From NCBI RefSeq assembly GCF_032598785.1, contig NZ_CP102984.1: DNA of 64,000 nt; one strand, given 5' to 3'. The notes beneath the pieces are model-generated. The model had not been told where the DNA came from and did no database searches. It saw only the letters and a list, made by a program, of their open reading frames with translations. Positions within the stretch are counted from its first letter, which is position 1. Every line of letters starts with the position of its first letter. This document shows positions 53,010 through 62,220 of this stretch, piece after piece. The DNA comes from Terrisporobacter petrolearius. Lineage in GTDB: Bacteria; Bacillota; Clostridia; Peptostreptococcales; Peptostreptococcaceae. The translations under genes and the position numbers were made by a program.

Positions 53010-54206
53010 ATGAAAAAGAAAATTTTGTTTTTAATAATGGTTTTTATAATTATATTAGGACTAGGTAATTGTATTTATTCTAAAAATAGTCAACTTTCTA
53101 AAAGTGAAAAAATAGAGGATTTTGAATGGTTGTACAGTAACGTAAAGAAAGGATATCCTTATTTATATGTAAATAAAAGACATTATAATGTGGATTGGCT
53201 AGAAAATAAAGAGAAATATCTAAAGAGAATTGAAGATACGCCTGATGATGAGAAGTTTATAGAAGAAATGTCATCAATAGTAGATGATTTACATAATCGA
53301 CATACGGAATTAATAGATAATAAAAGTAGGTTTGAACTTTTTAAAACAGCATATTCAGATAATAATTGGTATGACTTTCTGAGTGATGAAAAAGTTTCAA
53401 ATAGATATAATTCTATAAAGCCAAAAATAAAAATAACAAAGGAGTATTTTTTCAAAAAAAAATTAACTCTAAAAGATATAATCAAAGATAAGGTTGCATA
53501 TATTTATTTACCTTCAATGTCTTCAAGTGGAGGATCTTTTAATGAAGATTTCAATAAAATAGGGAACTATATTGACACATTAGAAAATCACGAAGCTTTA
53601 ATTATTGATATAAGAGGCAATGCAGGTGGAAGTGATAGTTATTGGCAAGGAGTACTATCGAAACTTATAAAAGAGGATAGGAAAGTTAGTGGTTATAGAA
53701 TTTATAGAAACAACTGTAAAACAATTAAAAAATACACAAAAAAAAGAAATATAAAATTACAGCCCATAAAAAATTTACCAGAGCATATAAAAAAGAATGG
53801 ACCAAAAGAAATTTTAAAACAGTTTACCGATTTTGAAAGTACATCTTATACTATAAAAGGAAATCCTAATTTAAAATTTAAAGGAAACATATATTTACTT
53901 GTTGATGAAAAAGTATTTTCTTCATCAGAGTTATTTTCTATGTTTTGTAAAGAAACGAAATTTGCAACAGTAATAGGAGAGTCAACAGGAGGGGATGGTG
54001 GAGTTATTGATCCTGTATTAATTAACCTAAAAAAAAGTGGTTTAATTATTAGAATGGCTAGTTGTATGTATTTAGATAAAGATGGAGTATGTGATGAAGA
54101 ATTAAAAGTAATTCCCGATTATAAAATAGAAGATTGCGAAAAAACTTCTAATTTTAAAGATGATAATTGCATAAAGAAGGTATTAGAAATAGAAAAGCTC
54201 AATTAA
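53010..54206 (+). CDS. S41-family (tail-specific/CPBP-type) peptidase
   Basis: 398 residues from ATG 53010 (AAGGATGTG upstream; a GTG at 53001 is too near that site). A signal or anchor helix covers residues about 4-20. The S41 fold shows KVAYIYLPSMSSSGG, ALIIDIRGNAGGSDSYW, LLVDEKVFSSSELFSMFC with the catalytic-serine region, and GESTGGDGG. No PDZ domain is apparent. It is the first gene of a unit with two ABC half-transporters 20 bp downstream, so it may process a peptide handled by that exporter; inferred from position. Confidence 0.85.
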   Translation: MKKKILFLIMVFIIILGLGNCIYSKNSQLSKSEKIEDFEWLYSNVKKGYPYLYVNKRHYNVDWLENKEKYLKRIEDTPDDEKFIEEMSSIVDDLHNRHTELIDNKSRFELFKTAYSDNNWYDFLSDEKVSNRYNSIKPKIKITKEYFFKKKLTLKDIIKDKVAYIYLPSMSSSGGSFNEDFNKIGNYIDTLENHEALIIDIRGNAGGSDSYWQGVLSKLIKEDRKVSGYRIYRNNCKTIKKYTKKRNIKLQPIKNLPEHIKKNGPKEILKQFTDFESTSYTIKGNPNLKFKGNIYLLVDEKVFSSSELFSMFCKETKFATVIGESTGGDGGVIDPVLINLKKSGLIIRMASCMYLDKDGVCDEELKVIPDYKIEDCEKTSNFKDDNCIKKVLEIEKLN

Positions 54207-54226
54207 TAAATTTATAGGGGGAATAT

Positions 54227-55963
54227 ATGAGAAAAAGATTAACCAAGTCTATAAAAAATCCTGATAAAATAAAGAATTACTGGCTTAAGGAAAAGAACAC
54301 AGTAATTTTGCTCACTATATTTGGGATTTTGTACAATGTAGGGATGGTTGCAAGGCCTATTTATCAAGGAAAACTAATTGATGCTTTAATTGCGAAAATT
54401 AGTTTTAATAAATTAATAAACGTAGCTTTAATATTTATATTTATTACATTTATAGTTCAATTTTTCAGATATTATAAAAGATATTATGTGCGACAATTTG
54501 CTAATAGGACCACAGCAACCATGAGATTTATGCTTTATAATAATATTTTAAATAAAACTGAAAAAGAGTTAAGTGAAGAAAATATGGGAAGTATTATGAC
54601 AAAGACTATTTCTGATGTGGATGTTTGTGTAGAAGGGATGAGAAAATCTACTACAGAAGTATTTGACACAGGAGTTCTCTTTGTATCATACTTAATAACA
54701 TTGCTACAGTATGATGTTAAAATTACATTGTATGCCTGCATCTTCATACCTGTTGCCATATTAATTGCAGAAGAATTAAAAATAATTATTTTTAAATTAA
54801 CAAAAGCTTATAGAAGTCAAATATCTAAAGTGTCAGATATAACTTATGACATGATAGACAATGCAATTTTATATAGACTATATGGAAGAGAGATGGATAA
54901 CAAAAGTATTTATGAAAAAGAACTAGAAGACTTTGAGAAAAAAGCAATTACAGCAAATATATGGGAAAATGCCATGCAACCAATTTATAATGTTATTGCC
55001 ATGGGTGGAATTGTATTTGTCATAATTCTCATGGGAGAAAAAGTTTACAAAGGTGATTTTACTATTGGTGAGTTTTCTGCTTACATTTCCATATTTTCTG
55101 TAATGGCAGTAAAAGCCAGCAGAATTGCTAGGCTATTTAATACAATTCAAAAATCTAGAGTATCCTGGAATAGAATAAAACCTTACTTAAAAGAATACAG
55201 TCAAATAGATAAAAACTTTGAAAAAATAGAAGAAAATACAAAAGTTGAAGCTAAAAATTTATATTTTAAATATAGTGAAGAATATATAATAGAAAATCTT
55301 AATTTCCAAGGAAGAGAAAATCAAATAATTGGAATAACAGGACCTATAGGTTGTGGTAAATCAACCATAGGGAAAATATTTTTAGCAGAATATGACTATG
55401 AGGGCAGTTTAACAATAGATAATAAAGAACTGCGAGATTATACTGAATATGAAAGAAGTAAAATAATATCTTATTTAGGACACAATCCTCATTTGATTTC
55501 AGACACTATTTATAACAATATAACTTTAGGAGATGAGGGAGATATTACTCATGTGCTTAATATGGTTTGTTTTACTGAAGATTTAAAATTTATGGAACAT
55601 GGAATAGATACTCTAGTGGGCAATGGTGGAATAAGACTTAGTGGAGGTCAACAAGCTAGAATTGCTTTAGCAAGAACTCTTTATCATAAAAATAAAATAC
55701 TAATATTAGATGACCCTTTTTCAGCAGTTGACATGAACACGGAAAAAATCATAATAAGTAACTTGCAAAACAATTATAAAGACTGTTTTATTTTACTAAT
55801 TTCCCATAGATTATCAATTTTTAAATACTTAAATGAAATAATATTGATAAATGATAATAAAACTTTGGAATATGGAAATCATGAAAAATTATTAAATTCA
55901 TCTAAACTATACAATCAACTTTATTCTTTACAACAAAGAAAAGAAGGTGATAAAGATGAGTAA
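54227..55963 (+). CDS. ABC exporter half-transporter 1 (degenerate Walker B)
   Basis: 578 residues: six membrane spans (about 25-310), then an ATPase domain with Walker A GPIGCGKST, intact signature LSGGQQARIALARTL and Walker B ILILDDPFSAVD, in which the usual catalytic glutamate is aspartate. H-loop is ISHRLS. This pattern, together with a degenerate signature in the partner, is that of heterodimeric exporters such as TM287/288 or BmrCD, with one catalytic and one degenerate site. It overlaps the partner gene by 8 bp. Confidence 0.92.
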   Translation: MRKRLTKSIKNPDKIKNYWLKEKNTVILLTIFGILYNVGMVARPIYQGKLIDALIAKISFNKLINVALIFIFITFIVQFFRYYKRYYVRQFANRTTATMRFMLYNNILNKTEKELSEENMGSIMTKTISDVDVCVEGMRKSTTEVFDTGVLFVSYLITLLQYDVKITLYACIFIPVAILIAEELKIIIFKLTKAYRSQISKVSDITYDMIDNAILYRLYGREMDNKSIYEKELEDFEKKAITANIWENAMQPIYNVIAMGGIVFVIILMGEKVYKGDFTIGEFSAYISIFSVMAVKASRIARLFNTIQKSRVSWNRIKPYLKEYSQIDKNFEKIEENTKVEAKNLYFKYSEEYIIENLNFQGRENQIIGITGPIGCGKSTIGKIFLAEYDYEGSLTIDNKELRDYTEYERSKIISYLGHNPHLISDTIYNNITLGDEGDITHVLNMVCFTEDLKFMEHGIDTLVGNGGIRLSGGQQARIALARTLYHKNKILILDDPFSAVDMNTEKIIISNLQNNYKDCFILLISHRLSIFKYLNEIILINDNKTLEYGNHEKLLNSSKLYNQLYSLQQRKEGDKDE

Positions 55964-57629
55964 AAAGCATATAAAAACCAATAGTAAGGTTGTAAAACTA
56001 ATAATAAATGTATTTAAAGAATATAAATTACTTACTTTTTTACTTTTTTTCATAATAATTGGAATTATTAGTTTTAGTTTAGCAACACCTCAAGTATTAA
56101 AATATATTATAGATGATTATTTGACAGTTGGAGGAAAAAGTTTATTATTTCCATCTTTACTATACTTTGCAACAATTGTGCTTCTTGGTATTTTCAACCT
56201 TGGAAAAGAAGGAGTCATAACTATATTTGGACAGAAAATCATAAGAAAGATTAAAGAAGAAATGATGATAAAGTTGGAGAAAATCCCTATAGGCTATTTG
56301 TCTAAAAATGAAAGTGGATCCGTAGTATCTCGTTTTTCCAACGATGTGGAAGCTATAGGTTCATTATTTACAAGCGGTATAGTTAGTATGTTTGTAGATG
56401 CTTTTAAGATTATAGGTATTGTGATTTCCATTTGGATATTTAGTTATAAGCTTGCAATTCTAGTTTTATTTATAATACCTGTAGTGTATTTTTTCACTAG
56501 AGAATTTCAGAAAAAAATGTTAAAAGCTCAAAAATTATATCGTGTTTTAACAGCTAAAGTAAACAACCATATACTAGAAAGCATAAATAATATACAAATG
56601 ATTAAGTCTTTTTCTAAGGAAGAATATATGGAAAATAAATATATGGATTATTTAGATAAAAGTTATGAAGCTATGGATAAAATAAATTTCTATGACTCAA
56701 TTTTTTCTCCTATAATTTTGGTACTAAGAGCAGTTGTTATAGCTATTGTAGTTATTTTGTCTAGTGATTATTTATCTTTCTTAGGAATTTCTATAGGTAC
56801 TGTTGCAGCAGCTATAGAGTTAATAAATAATATATTTACACCAATAGAAAATCTAGGTATGGAGCTACAAAATATTCAACAGTCCATAGCAGGAATTTAT
56901 AGAATAGATGAATTCTTAAATGAGAAAGAAGAAACAAATAAGAATGTTGATTTTACATATGAGAAAATTATAAATAGTAATTTAAATATAGAACTTAACA
57001 ATGTAAACTTCCACTATGAAGAAGGTGAAAATATTTTAGAAAATATAAATCTTAGCATAAAACACAAAGAAAGCGTAACTTTTGCAGGGAGAACAGGTTC
57101 AGGAAAGACAACACTTTTTAAATTAATTCTTGGGCTTTTGGAGCCAAGTAGTGGTAGTGTAACTTTAAGTAATGTAAAAGTTAGTGAAATACCTAATTAT
57201 GAAAAGCGAAAAATCTTTGGATATGTTGAGCAGTCTTTTTCTTTTATTAAGGGAAGTGTAAGAGAGCAAATTAGTTTGAAAGACAAAAAAATAAGCAAAG
57301 AAGATATAGAAAATGCCATGAAATTTGTAGGCTTACATGATTATATAATAAATCTAGAAGAAGGATACGACACATTAGCATCTCCTCATCTTTTTTCACA
57401 AGGACAAAGACAATTACTATCAATTGCGAGAGCTCTAGTAACATCACCGCCAATTATGTTACTAGACGAGATTACAGCAAATTTAGATTCAGAAACAGAA
57501 GAAAAAATTATTTCTGTGCTAAGTGGTGTATCTTCTGAAAGAACTGTACTTTCTATTTCTCACAGACTAACATCTGTTTTAACATGTGATAGAATAATTA
57601 AATTGGAAAATAAAAATATGGCTATGTAA
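55956..57629 (+). CDS. ABC exporter half-transporter 2 (degenerate signature)
   Basis: 557 residues from ATG 55956 (GAAGGTG upstream), inside the end of the upstream gene. Six membrane spans are followed by an ATPase domain with Walker A GRTGSGKTT, a degenerate signature FSQGQRQLLSIARAL and Walker B IMLLDEITANLD with the catalytic glutamate present; H-loop SISHRLTS. It should pair with half-transporter 1 to export a hydrophobic compound or peptide. The S41 peptidase gene upstream is the only clue to substrate. Confidence 0.92.
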   Translation: MSKKHIKTNSKVVKLIINVFKEYKLLTFLLFFIIIGIISFSLATPQVLKYIIDDYLTVGGKSLLFPSLLYFATIVLLGIFNLGKEGVITIFGQKIIRKIKEEMMIKLEKIPIGYLSKNESGSVVSRFSNDVEAIGSLFTSGIVSMFVDAFKIIGIVISIWIFSYKLAILVLFIIPVVYFFTREFQKKMLKAQKLYRVLTAKVNNHILESINNIQMIKSFSKEEYMENKYMDYLDKSYEAMDKINFYDSIFSPIILVLRAVVIAIVVILSSDYLSFLGISIGTVAAAIELINNIFTPIENLGMELQNIQQSIAGIYRIDEFLNEKEETNKNVDFTYEKIINSNLNIELNNVNFHYEEGENILENINLSIKHKESVTFAGRTGSGKTTLFKLILGLLEPSSGSVTLSNVKVSEIPNYEKRKIFGYVEQSFSFIKGSVREQISLKDKKISKEDIENAMKFVGLHDYIINLEEGYDTLASPHLFSQGQRQLLSIARALVTSPPIMLLDEITANLDSETEEKIISVLSGVSSERTVLSISHRLTSVLTCDRIIKLENKNMAM

Positions 57630-57633
57630 AAAC

Positions 57634-57752
57634 AAAAACCTCCTCCAAAATAAAAATATTATAATTTTTAAAATGAGATAGTATTAGTAATAAGGACAAT
57701 CCATGATAAATAAATAATATATTAGAATCAAATAATTGGGGGAGGAGTTTTT
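57634..57752 (+). promoter_or_regulatory. Long-range pairing between CTCCTCC and the next ribosome site
   Basis: CTCCTCC (57640-57646) is the exact complement of GGAGGAG (57741-57747), the ribosome site of the gene at 57753, and both are bordered by A5 and T5. RNA pairing could hide the ribosome site or act as a loose terminator. Confidence 0.4.
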
Positions 57753-58895
57753 ATGACATTCAACAATAAAAAAGTAATAATTGATGCAGCTTATGGCAGC
57801 ATAACTAATAAATATTCAGATGATAAAGTTGTATTAGTTGGGGAATTTCATGATGAAAAAGATAATTATGCAAATAGCTTACAGCTTGTTATAAATAGAG
57901 AAAATGATTTGCCCATTACTATAGATGTCCCATACAACGGATATAATATGCAACTTTTTGTGGGAGATTTTACTGGGGATAGAATAGATAATATAATGAT
58001 TAGAGGAGAGTATAAAAATCCCCAAGTTGATAAAGATGGCCATGACAATTTAATAAGTTATGAATTAGGTGTGATTTACAAATATGAAAGTGAGAAGTTA
58101 ATAGAAATTTTTAATATGGATAAATATAAAAATAATAATTTAGCTTGTGCCAAATTTAAAAGCAATTATAGAACTTCAGTCTCATGTGGTAAGAAAAAAT
58201 ATTTAATAGACTTATCTACAAGGCCTAAAGAATATTTAAATAAAATATACGATGAAGATAAAATAGTAAAAACTAATTTAAAACCAACCTTAGATAATCC
58301 CAGTGAGATTTTTCCTATAAAAGAAGTTTTTAATGATTATTATAACTTGCTTATTTATCAAAGAATTGTGGGAATTAATAGTGACGTTATTGGAACAATT
58401 GAAACACTAATCAATCTTAATAATAACAAGATAAATATTATATATGAAGGGTTATTATCATATCCATATGAAGAAGCTGATATATTTAAAAATAAATTAA
58501 AAAATCAGTTTAAGGAAAGAAGAAAAATACTTGAAGGTAGTAAATTTACAAAAACATATTCTTCAAAAAAAAATAATAATAGTCGAAATGATGATTTAAA
58601 CTTAATAATAAAATCCCTGGATGAAGAAGGAAATAAACTATATGTTGATGCATATTTACTTAACTTGAAAAGTTATGAGATAAAATCATTAAGCCATCTG
58701 AAAGTTATATTAAAAGATGACAAAAGTAGAATAGTAGGAAATAAAGTTTTTAATAAAGTTGATATAGGTGAAGGTTTAAAACCAAAGGAAAGAATAAGAA
58801 TATTACTATCTTTCTTTTCAAATGAATATAATATGTTTCAGGACTTAGATATAAATAATTTAATTTGTGAAATTAATTATGATGCAAGAAGTTAA
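57753..58895 (+). CDS. Hypothetical protein with FG-GAP-like and possible SLAP-like segments
   Basis: 380 residues, no signal peptide. Residues about 65-85 read VGDFTGDRIDNIMIRGE, a calcium-binding FG-GAP/VCBS-type loop (DxTGDxxDN). The C-terminal about 95 residues (LYVDAYLLNLKSYEIKSLSHL, GLKPKERIRILLSF) resemble SLAP-type domains of Firmicutes. The middle has no recognised features. It lies 123 bp after the exporter genes; cotranscription is possible. GGGGGAGGAG precedes the ATG and is complementary to an upstream CTCCTCC. Confidence 0.65.
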   Translation: MTFNNKKVIIDAAYGSITNKYSDDKVVLVGEFHDEKDNYANSLQLVINRENDLPITIDVPYNGYNMQLFVGDFTGDRIDNIMIRGEYKNPQVDKDGHDNLISYELGVIYKYESEKLIEIFNMDKYKNNNLACAKFKSNYRTSVSCGKKKYLIDLSTRPKEYLNKIYDEDKIVKTNLKPTLDNPSEIFPIKEVFNDYYNLLIYQRIVGINSDVIGTIETLINLNNNKINIIYEGLLSYPYEEADIFKNKLKNQFKERRKILEGSKFTKTYSSKKNNNSRNDDLNLIIKSLDEEGNKLYVDAYLLNLKSYEIKSLSHLKVILKDDKSRIVGNKVFNKVDIGEGLKPKERIRILLSFFSNEYNMFQDLDINNLICEINYDARS

Positions 58896-59007
58896 AAATT
58901 TTCACAAAAATTATCTAGTAAAATTTAACATATAATAATATAATGACTATAATACAAATAGATAAAAATCCATTATATATAAATGAAAACAATTAGGAGG
59001 ATAACTT

Positions 59008-59280
59008 ATGAAACAATGTATGGATTCAGATAATATACACAGAAGAATGAAAAAATTAATAGGTCAGTTAAATGCTGTTGATAGAATGGTGGATGAAGAT
59101 GTGCCTTGTGAAGATATAATTATGCAAATTAATGCAGCAAAATCAGCTCTTCACAAAGTAGGTCAAATAGTATTAGAAGGTCACTTACATCACTGTGTTA
59201 AAGAGGGAATAGAACATGGTGATGCAGATAAAACAATAGAAGATTTTGCAAAAGCTATTGAATATTTTTCAAGAATGTAA
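59008..59280 (+). CDS. csoR: CsoR-family metal-sensing repressor
   Basis: 90 residues, an all-helical CsoR/RcnR/FrmR fold (HRRMKKLIGQLNAVDRMVDED, MQINAAKSALHKVGQIVLEGHL). The ligand pattern is Cys in VPCEDI, His and Cys in GHLHHCVKEG: the C-H-C set of Cu(I)-sensing CsoR. In the apo form it should bind the GC-rich palindromes at 59374-59416 and repress the P-type ATPase gene; Cu(I) would release it. AGGAGG precedes the ATG. Confidence 0.9.
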   Translation: MKQCMDSDNIHRRMKKLIGQLNAVDRMVDEDVPCEDIIMQINAAKSALHKVGQIVLEGHLHHCVKEGIEHGDADKTIEDFAKAIEYFSRM

Positions 59281-59303
59281 ATATAATTAAATATAAATTT
59301 TAT

Positions 59304-59347
59304 AAAACAAGGTTGTTTAGCAAGGGCTAATAACCTTGTTTTATTTT
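59304..59347 (+). terminator. Terminator after csoR
   Basis: AAAACAAGGTT and AACCTTGTTTT pair and are followed by T5. Confidence 0.8.
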
Positions 59348-59373
59348 TGAAATAAATATTCTTGTTGTTAAAT

Positions 59374-59416
59374 TATACCTATAGGGGTATAATTTAAATA
59401 TACCCAGGGGGGTATA
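59374..59416 (+). promoter_or_regulatory. Two tandem CsoR-type operators
   Basis: TATACCTATAGGGGTATA (59374-59391) and TATACCCAGGGGGGTATA (59399-59416) both fit the known CsoR site ATACC(C/T)-N4-GGGTAT, 25 bp apart, and lie directly before the ATPase ribosome site. A TATAAT (59413-59418) overlaps the second. Confidence 0.85.
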
Positions 59417-59442
59417 ATATAATAAGGAGGAGTAAGTATATT

Positions 59443-61371
59443 ATGAAGAATATATTTGAAGATGAAATAAAAAGAGATATTTTATTTCTAGTAATATCAG
59501 GTATTGCACTTATATTTAGTTTTAGCCATATAAAACTATTTAATTTAGATTTAGCTTGGATCTCCATAATATTTTGTGGTATTCCAATAATAAAAGAAGC
59601 TATAGAAGGTTTATTTACAGAGTTTGACATAAAAGCAGATGTACTAGTATCCATGGCACTTATTGCATCAGTAATAATTGGAGAGGTATTTGCAGCTGGT
59701 GAAGTGGCATTTATAATGCAAATAGGAGCATTTCTTGAAGAATTTACAGTAAAAAAATCAAGAAAAGGAATTGAAAAACTAGTACACTTAACACCAACGT
59801 TAGCAAGAGTAATGGCAAATAATGAGGAAAAATCCATTAATGCAAAAGACGTAAAGGTTGGAGATATACTTAGAGTTAACCCAGGAGAAGTAATACCGGT
59901 GGATGGAGTAATTATAAAAGGAAAGACTTCCATAGACAACTCTATTATGAGTGGAGAATCTATTCCACTTGATTTAAGTGAAGGAGATAGTGTATATTCT
60001 GGGGCAGTTAACCAATTTGGATCTTTTGAGATGAAAGCAACAAAAGTGGGAGAAGATAGTTCTATTCAAAGAATGATAAAGCTAGTTGAAAGTGCAGATG
60101 CTAGCAAAGCAAAAATAGTAGGTGTAGCAGATAAATGGGCAACATATATTGTTATAGCTGCTTTTTCCAGTGCTATTTTAACTTGGTTAGTAACAGGAGA
60201 AATAATAAGAGCCGTTACAATTCTTGTTGTATTTTGTCCTTGTGCTTTAGTATTGGCAACACCAACTGCTATAATAGCAGCCATAGGCAATGTTTCGAAA
60301 CATGGTATTTTAGTAAAAGAAGGAGATGCACTAGAGAGACTTTCAAAGATAAATAAAATTACTTTTGATAAAACAGGTACTTTAACTTATGGAAAGCCAA
60401 AGGTGGAAGAGGTTGTAAGTGTGATAGATAATTTAAGTAATGAAGAACTTTATGAAATAATTGCTTCATGCGAATTATACTCAGAGCATCCTCTTGGTAG
60501 AGCTATAGTAGCTTCTTTTAAAGAAAATCACAAAATGGAAATAATACCTCCTCATGAATTCAAAATAATTCCAGGTAGAGGAGTAGTTGCAAAATTAAAT
60601 AATAAGAAAATAATAGCTGGTAATAAATATTTACTTTTAGATGAAAAATTTAAAAGAGATGAAATTAGATTTATTAGAGAAAAATATAAAAATAAAGGTA
60701 AATCCATAATTTATATAGGAATAGATAATAAAATTGGTGGTTATGTAATACTTAGTGATAAACTTAGAGATGAGTCTAAGTTTATGATAAAAAGTATAAA
60801 AAATTTAGGAATAACACCTGTTCTTTTAACTGGAGACAATAAATATGTGGCACAGAGTATTGCATCCCAAGTTAATATAGAAGAAGTGAAATCTGAATGT
60901 TTTCCACAGGATAAATTAGAAATAATTGAAGATAGTCAGATAAAAGAAAAGAAACTGGTTTGTATGGTTGGAGATGGAATAAATGATGCCCCAGCCCTTA
61001 AAAAAGCATTTGTTGGAATTGCCATGGGTGGTGTAGGTAGTGATATAGCAGTAGATGCAGCAGATATTGTACTTGTTAGAGATGATATAGATAATTTGCC
61101 TCATTTGCTAACATTATCAAAACATATGATGAAGACTATTAAGATAAATCTTGCTTTTTCCATGGGACTTAACTTTGTGGCAGTTATTCTTGCCATGACA
61201 GGTATGCTAGGTCCTGTAGTAGGGGCTCTTGTTCATAATGCTGGTTCAGTTTTAGTTATTATTAATTCTGCCTTACTTTTAAAATATAATAATAATTCAA
61301 ATAAAAATGAAAAATATTTTAAAAATGAAACTTCAAGAAAAAACAAAGAATTAAGTTGTTCAAGTTTATAA
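59443..61371 (+). CDS. Heavy-metal P-type ATPase (PIB), probably Cu(I) exporter
   Basis: 642 residues and no N-terminal HMA domain. The metal-binding membrane motif is C265-P266-C267 (FCPCALVLATPTAI), the phosphorylation site D309-KTGT, SGES the actuator loop, EHPLG-type HP motif (SEHPLGRA) in the nucleotide domain, and VGDGINDAPAL the hinge. CPC fits Cu(I), Ag(I), Zn(II) or Cd(II); the last span (HNAGSVLVIINSALLL) is not the usual CopA sequence. CsoR operators in its promoter favour copper. AAGGAGGAG precedes the ATG. A CopZ-like protein at 22914 might deliver metal. Confidence 0.9.
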   Translation: MKNIFEDEIKRDILFLVISGIALIFSFSHIKLFNLDLAWISIIFCGIPIIKEAIEGLFTEFDIKADVLVSMALIASVIIGEVFAAGEVAFIMQIGAFLEEFTVKKSRKGIEKLVHLTPTLARVMANNEEKSINAKDVKVGDILRVNPGEVIPVDGVIIKGKTSIDNSIMSGESIPLDLSEGDSVYSGAVNQFGSFEMKATKVGEDSSIQRMIKLVESADASKAKIVGVADKWATYIVIAAFSSAILTWLVTGEIIRAVTILVVFCPCALVLATPTAIIAAIGNVSKHGILVKEGDALERLSKINKITFDKTGTLTYGKPKVEEVVSVIDNLSNEELYEIIASCELYSEHPLGRAIVASFKENHKMEIIPPHEFKIIPGRGVVAKLNNKKIIAGNKYLLLDEKFKRDEIRFIREKYKNKGKSIIYIGIDNKIGGYVILSDKLRDESKFMIKSIKNLGITPVLLTGDNKYVAQSIASQVNIEEVKSECFPQDKLEIIEDSQIKEKKLVCMVGDGINDAPALKKAFVGIAMGGVGSDIAVDAADIVLVRDDIDNLPHLLTLSKHMMKTIKINLAFSMGLNFVAVILAMTGMLGPVVGALVHNAGSVLVIINSALLLKYNNNSNKNEKYFKNETSRKNKELSCSSL

Positions 61372-61377
61372 AAACAC

Positions 61378-61417
61378 ATAAAAAAATCCTTGCTTTACCG
61401 ATCAAGCAAGGATTTTA
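61378..61417 (+). terminator. Terminator after the P-type ATPase
   Basis: AAAATCCTTGCTT and AAGCAAGGATTTT form a 13-bp stem. The remaining 61418-61785 contains only AT-rich sequence with a further weak hairpin near 61574-61607; no gene is supported. Confidence 0.85.
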
Positions 61418-61786
61418 AAATATATTTTAAAAAGGGGTTTTTAGGGAATATATTTATTTGGGGAGTAATCAGTTATTGGGGAAATAACTGTATACTTATA
61501 ATAACAAAGTTCGACAAACTTCGCAATAGTAAAAAATATTTTTATGAAAAATATTTATTAAGAATAAAAAGAGTATAGATTTATAAGTTCAATTTATACT
61601 TTTTATTTTTATAGAGATTAAAATGTCTATCTAGGATTATCGGATTTGCTTATTCTAAATTAATGTATTAATAATAAGATAAAAATGATTTTAACAATAT
61701 TCACATCACAAACTTCTTAAGTTTTTGCATACATGTAATAGACACAGTATTACTTCCATAAGTAAATTAAAAAAATAAATAAAAAG

Positions 61787-61824
61787 TATTTGATGATATT
61801 AATTAAATCATCAAATACTTTTTT
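61787..61824. terminator. Terminator of the DUF378 gene
   Basis: AAAGTATTTGATGAT and ATCATCAAATACTTT pair around ATTAATTAA, with A and T tracts on either side. Confidence 0.8.
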
Positions 61825-61836
61825 TATTAGGCAATA

Positions 61837-62049
61837 TTAAATGTAAAGTAGTATAAATTGTACGCCTACATAAAGAGCAGAAAGTCCTACTAATGTATAT
61901 ACAATTCTACTTATGGCACTTATATTACCAAAAGTTCCTCCCCCAGCTAGTAGGGCAGCTACTAAATCAAATTTAAATAATCCTACTAGATCCCAGTTAA
62001 TAGCTCCAATAAGAACTAAAGTAAGACAAATGTTATAAAGTATATCCAT
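61837..62049 (-). CDS. DUF378 membrane protein (YuzA-like)
   Basis: 70 residues with two membrane spans. LVLIGAINWDLVGLFKFDLV and the closing YTLVGLSALY match the DUF378 family of small Firmicute membrane proteins, whose function is unknown. GGAGG precedes the ATG on the minus strand. It is divergent from bioY. Confidence 0.85.
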   Translation of the reverse strand: MDILYNICLTLVLIGAINWDLVGLFKFDLVAALLAGGGTFGNISAISRIVYTLVGLSALYVGVQFILLYI

Positions 62050-62129
62050 TATAATTCCTCCTTAACTAATAATTGTAATTAGTTTGTGTAAAAAAAGGAA
62101 AATAATTCAACTGTAATTTACAATATTAA

Positions 62130-62161
62130 ATGTAAACCTAATAAAATAAAAAGGTTGACAT
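62130..62161 (+). promoter_or_regulatory. BirA-type biotin operator
   Basis: ATGTAAACC-N14-GGTTGACAT is an inverted repeat with the half-site and spacing of bifunctional BirA repressor boxes. The right half contains the -35 TTGACA of the bioY promoter. Confidence 0.85.
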
Positions 62162-62183
62162 AAATAAAAATCATAATTATACT
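62155..62183 (+). promoter_or_regulatory. Promoter of the biotin cluster
   Basis: TTGACA (62155-62160), a 17-bp spacer and TATACT (62178-62183), overlapping the BirA operator. Confidence 0.85.
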
Positions 62184-62220
62184 TCTAATTATAAACTTAG
62201 AAAATTTAGGAGGATAAAAC

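Noticed and set aside
61390..61578. Open frame of 62 codons after the P-type ATPase
   Set aside because: It starts inside the ATPase terminator hairpin, has no ribosome site and no protein-like composition.
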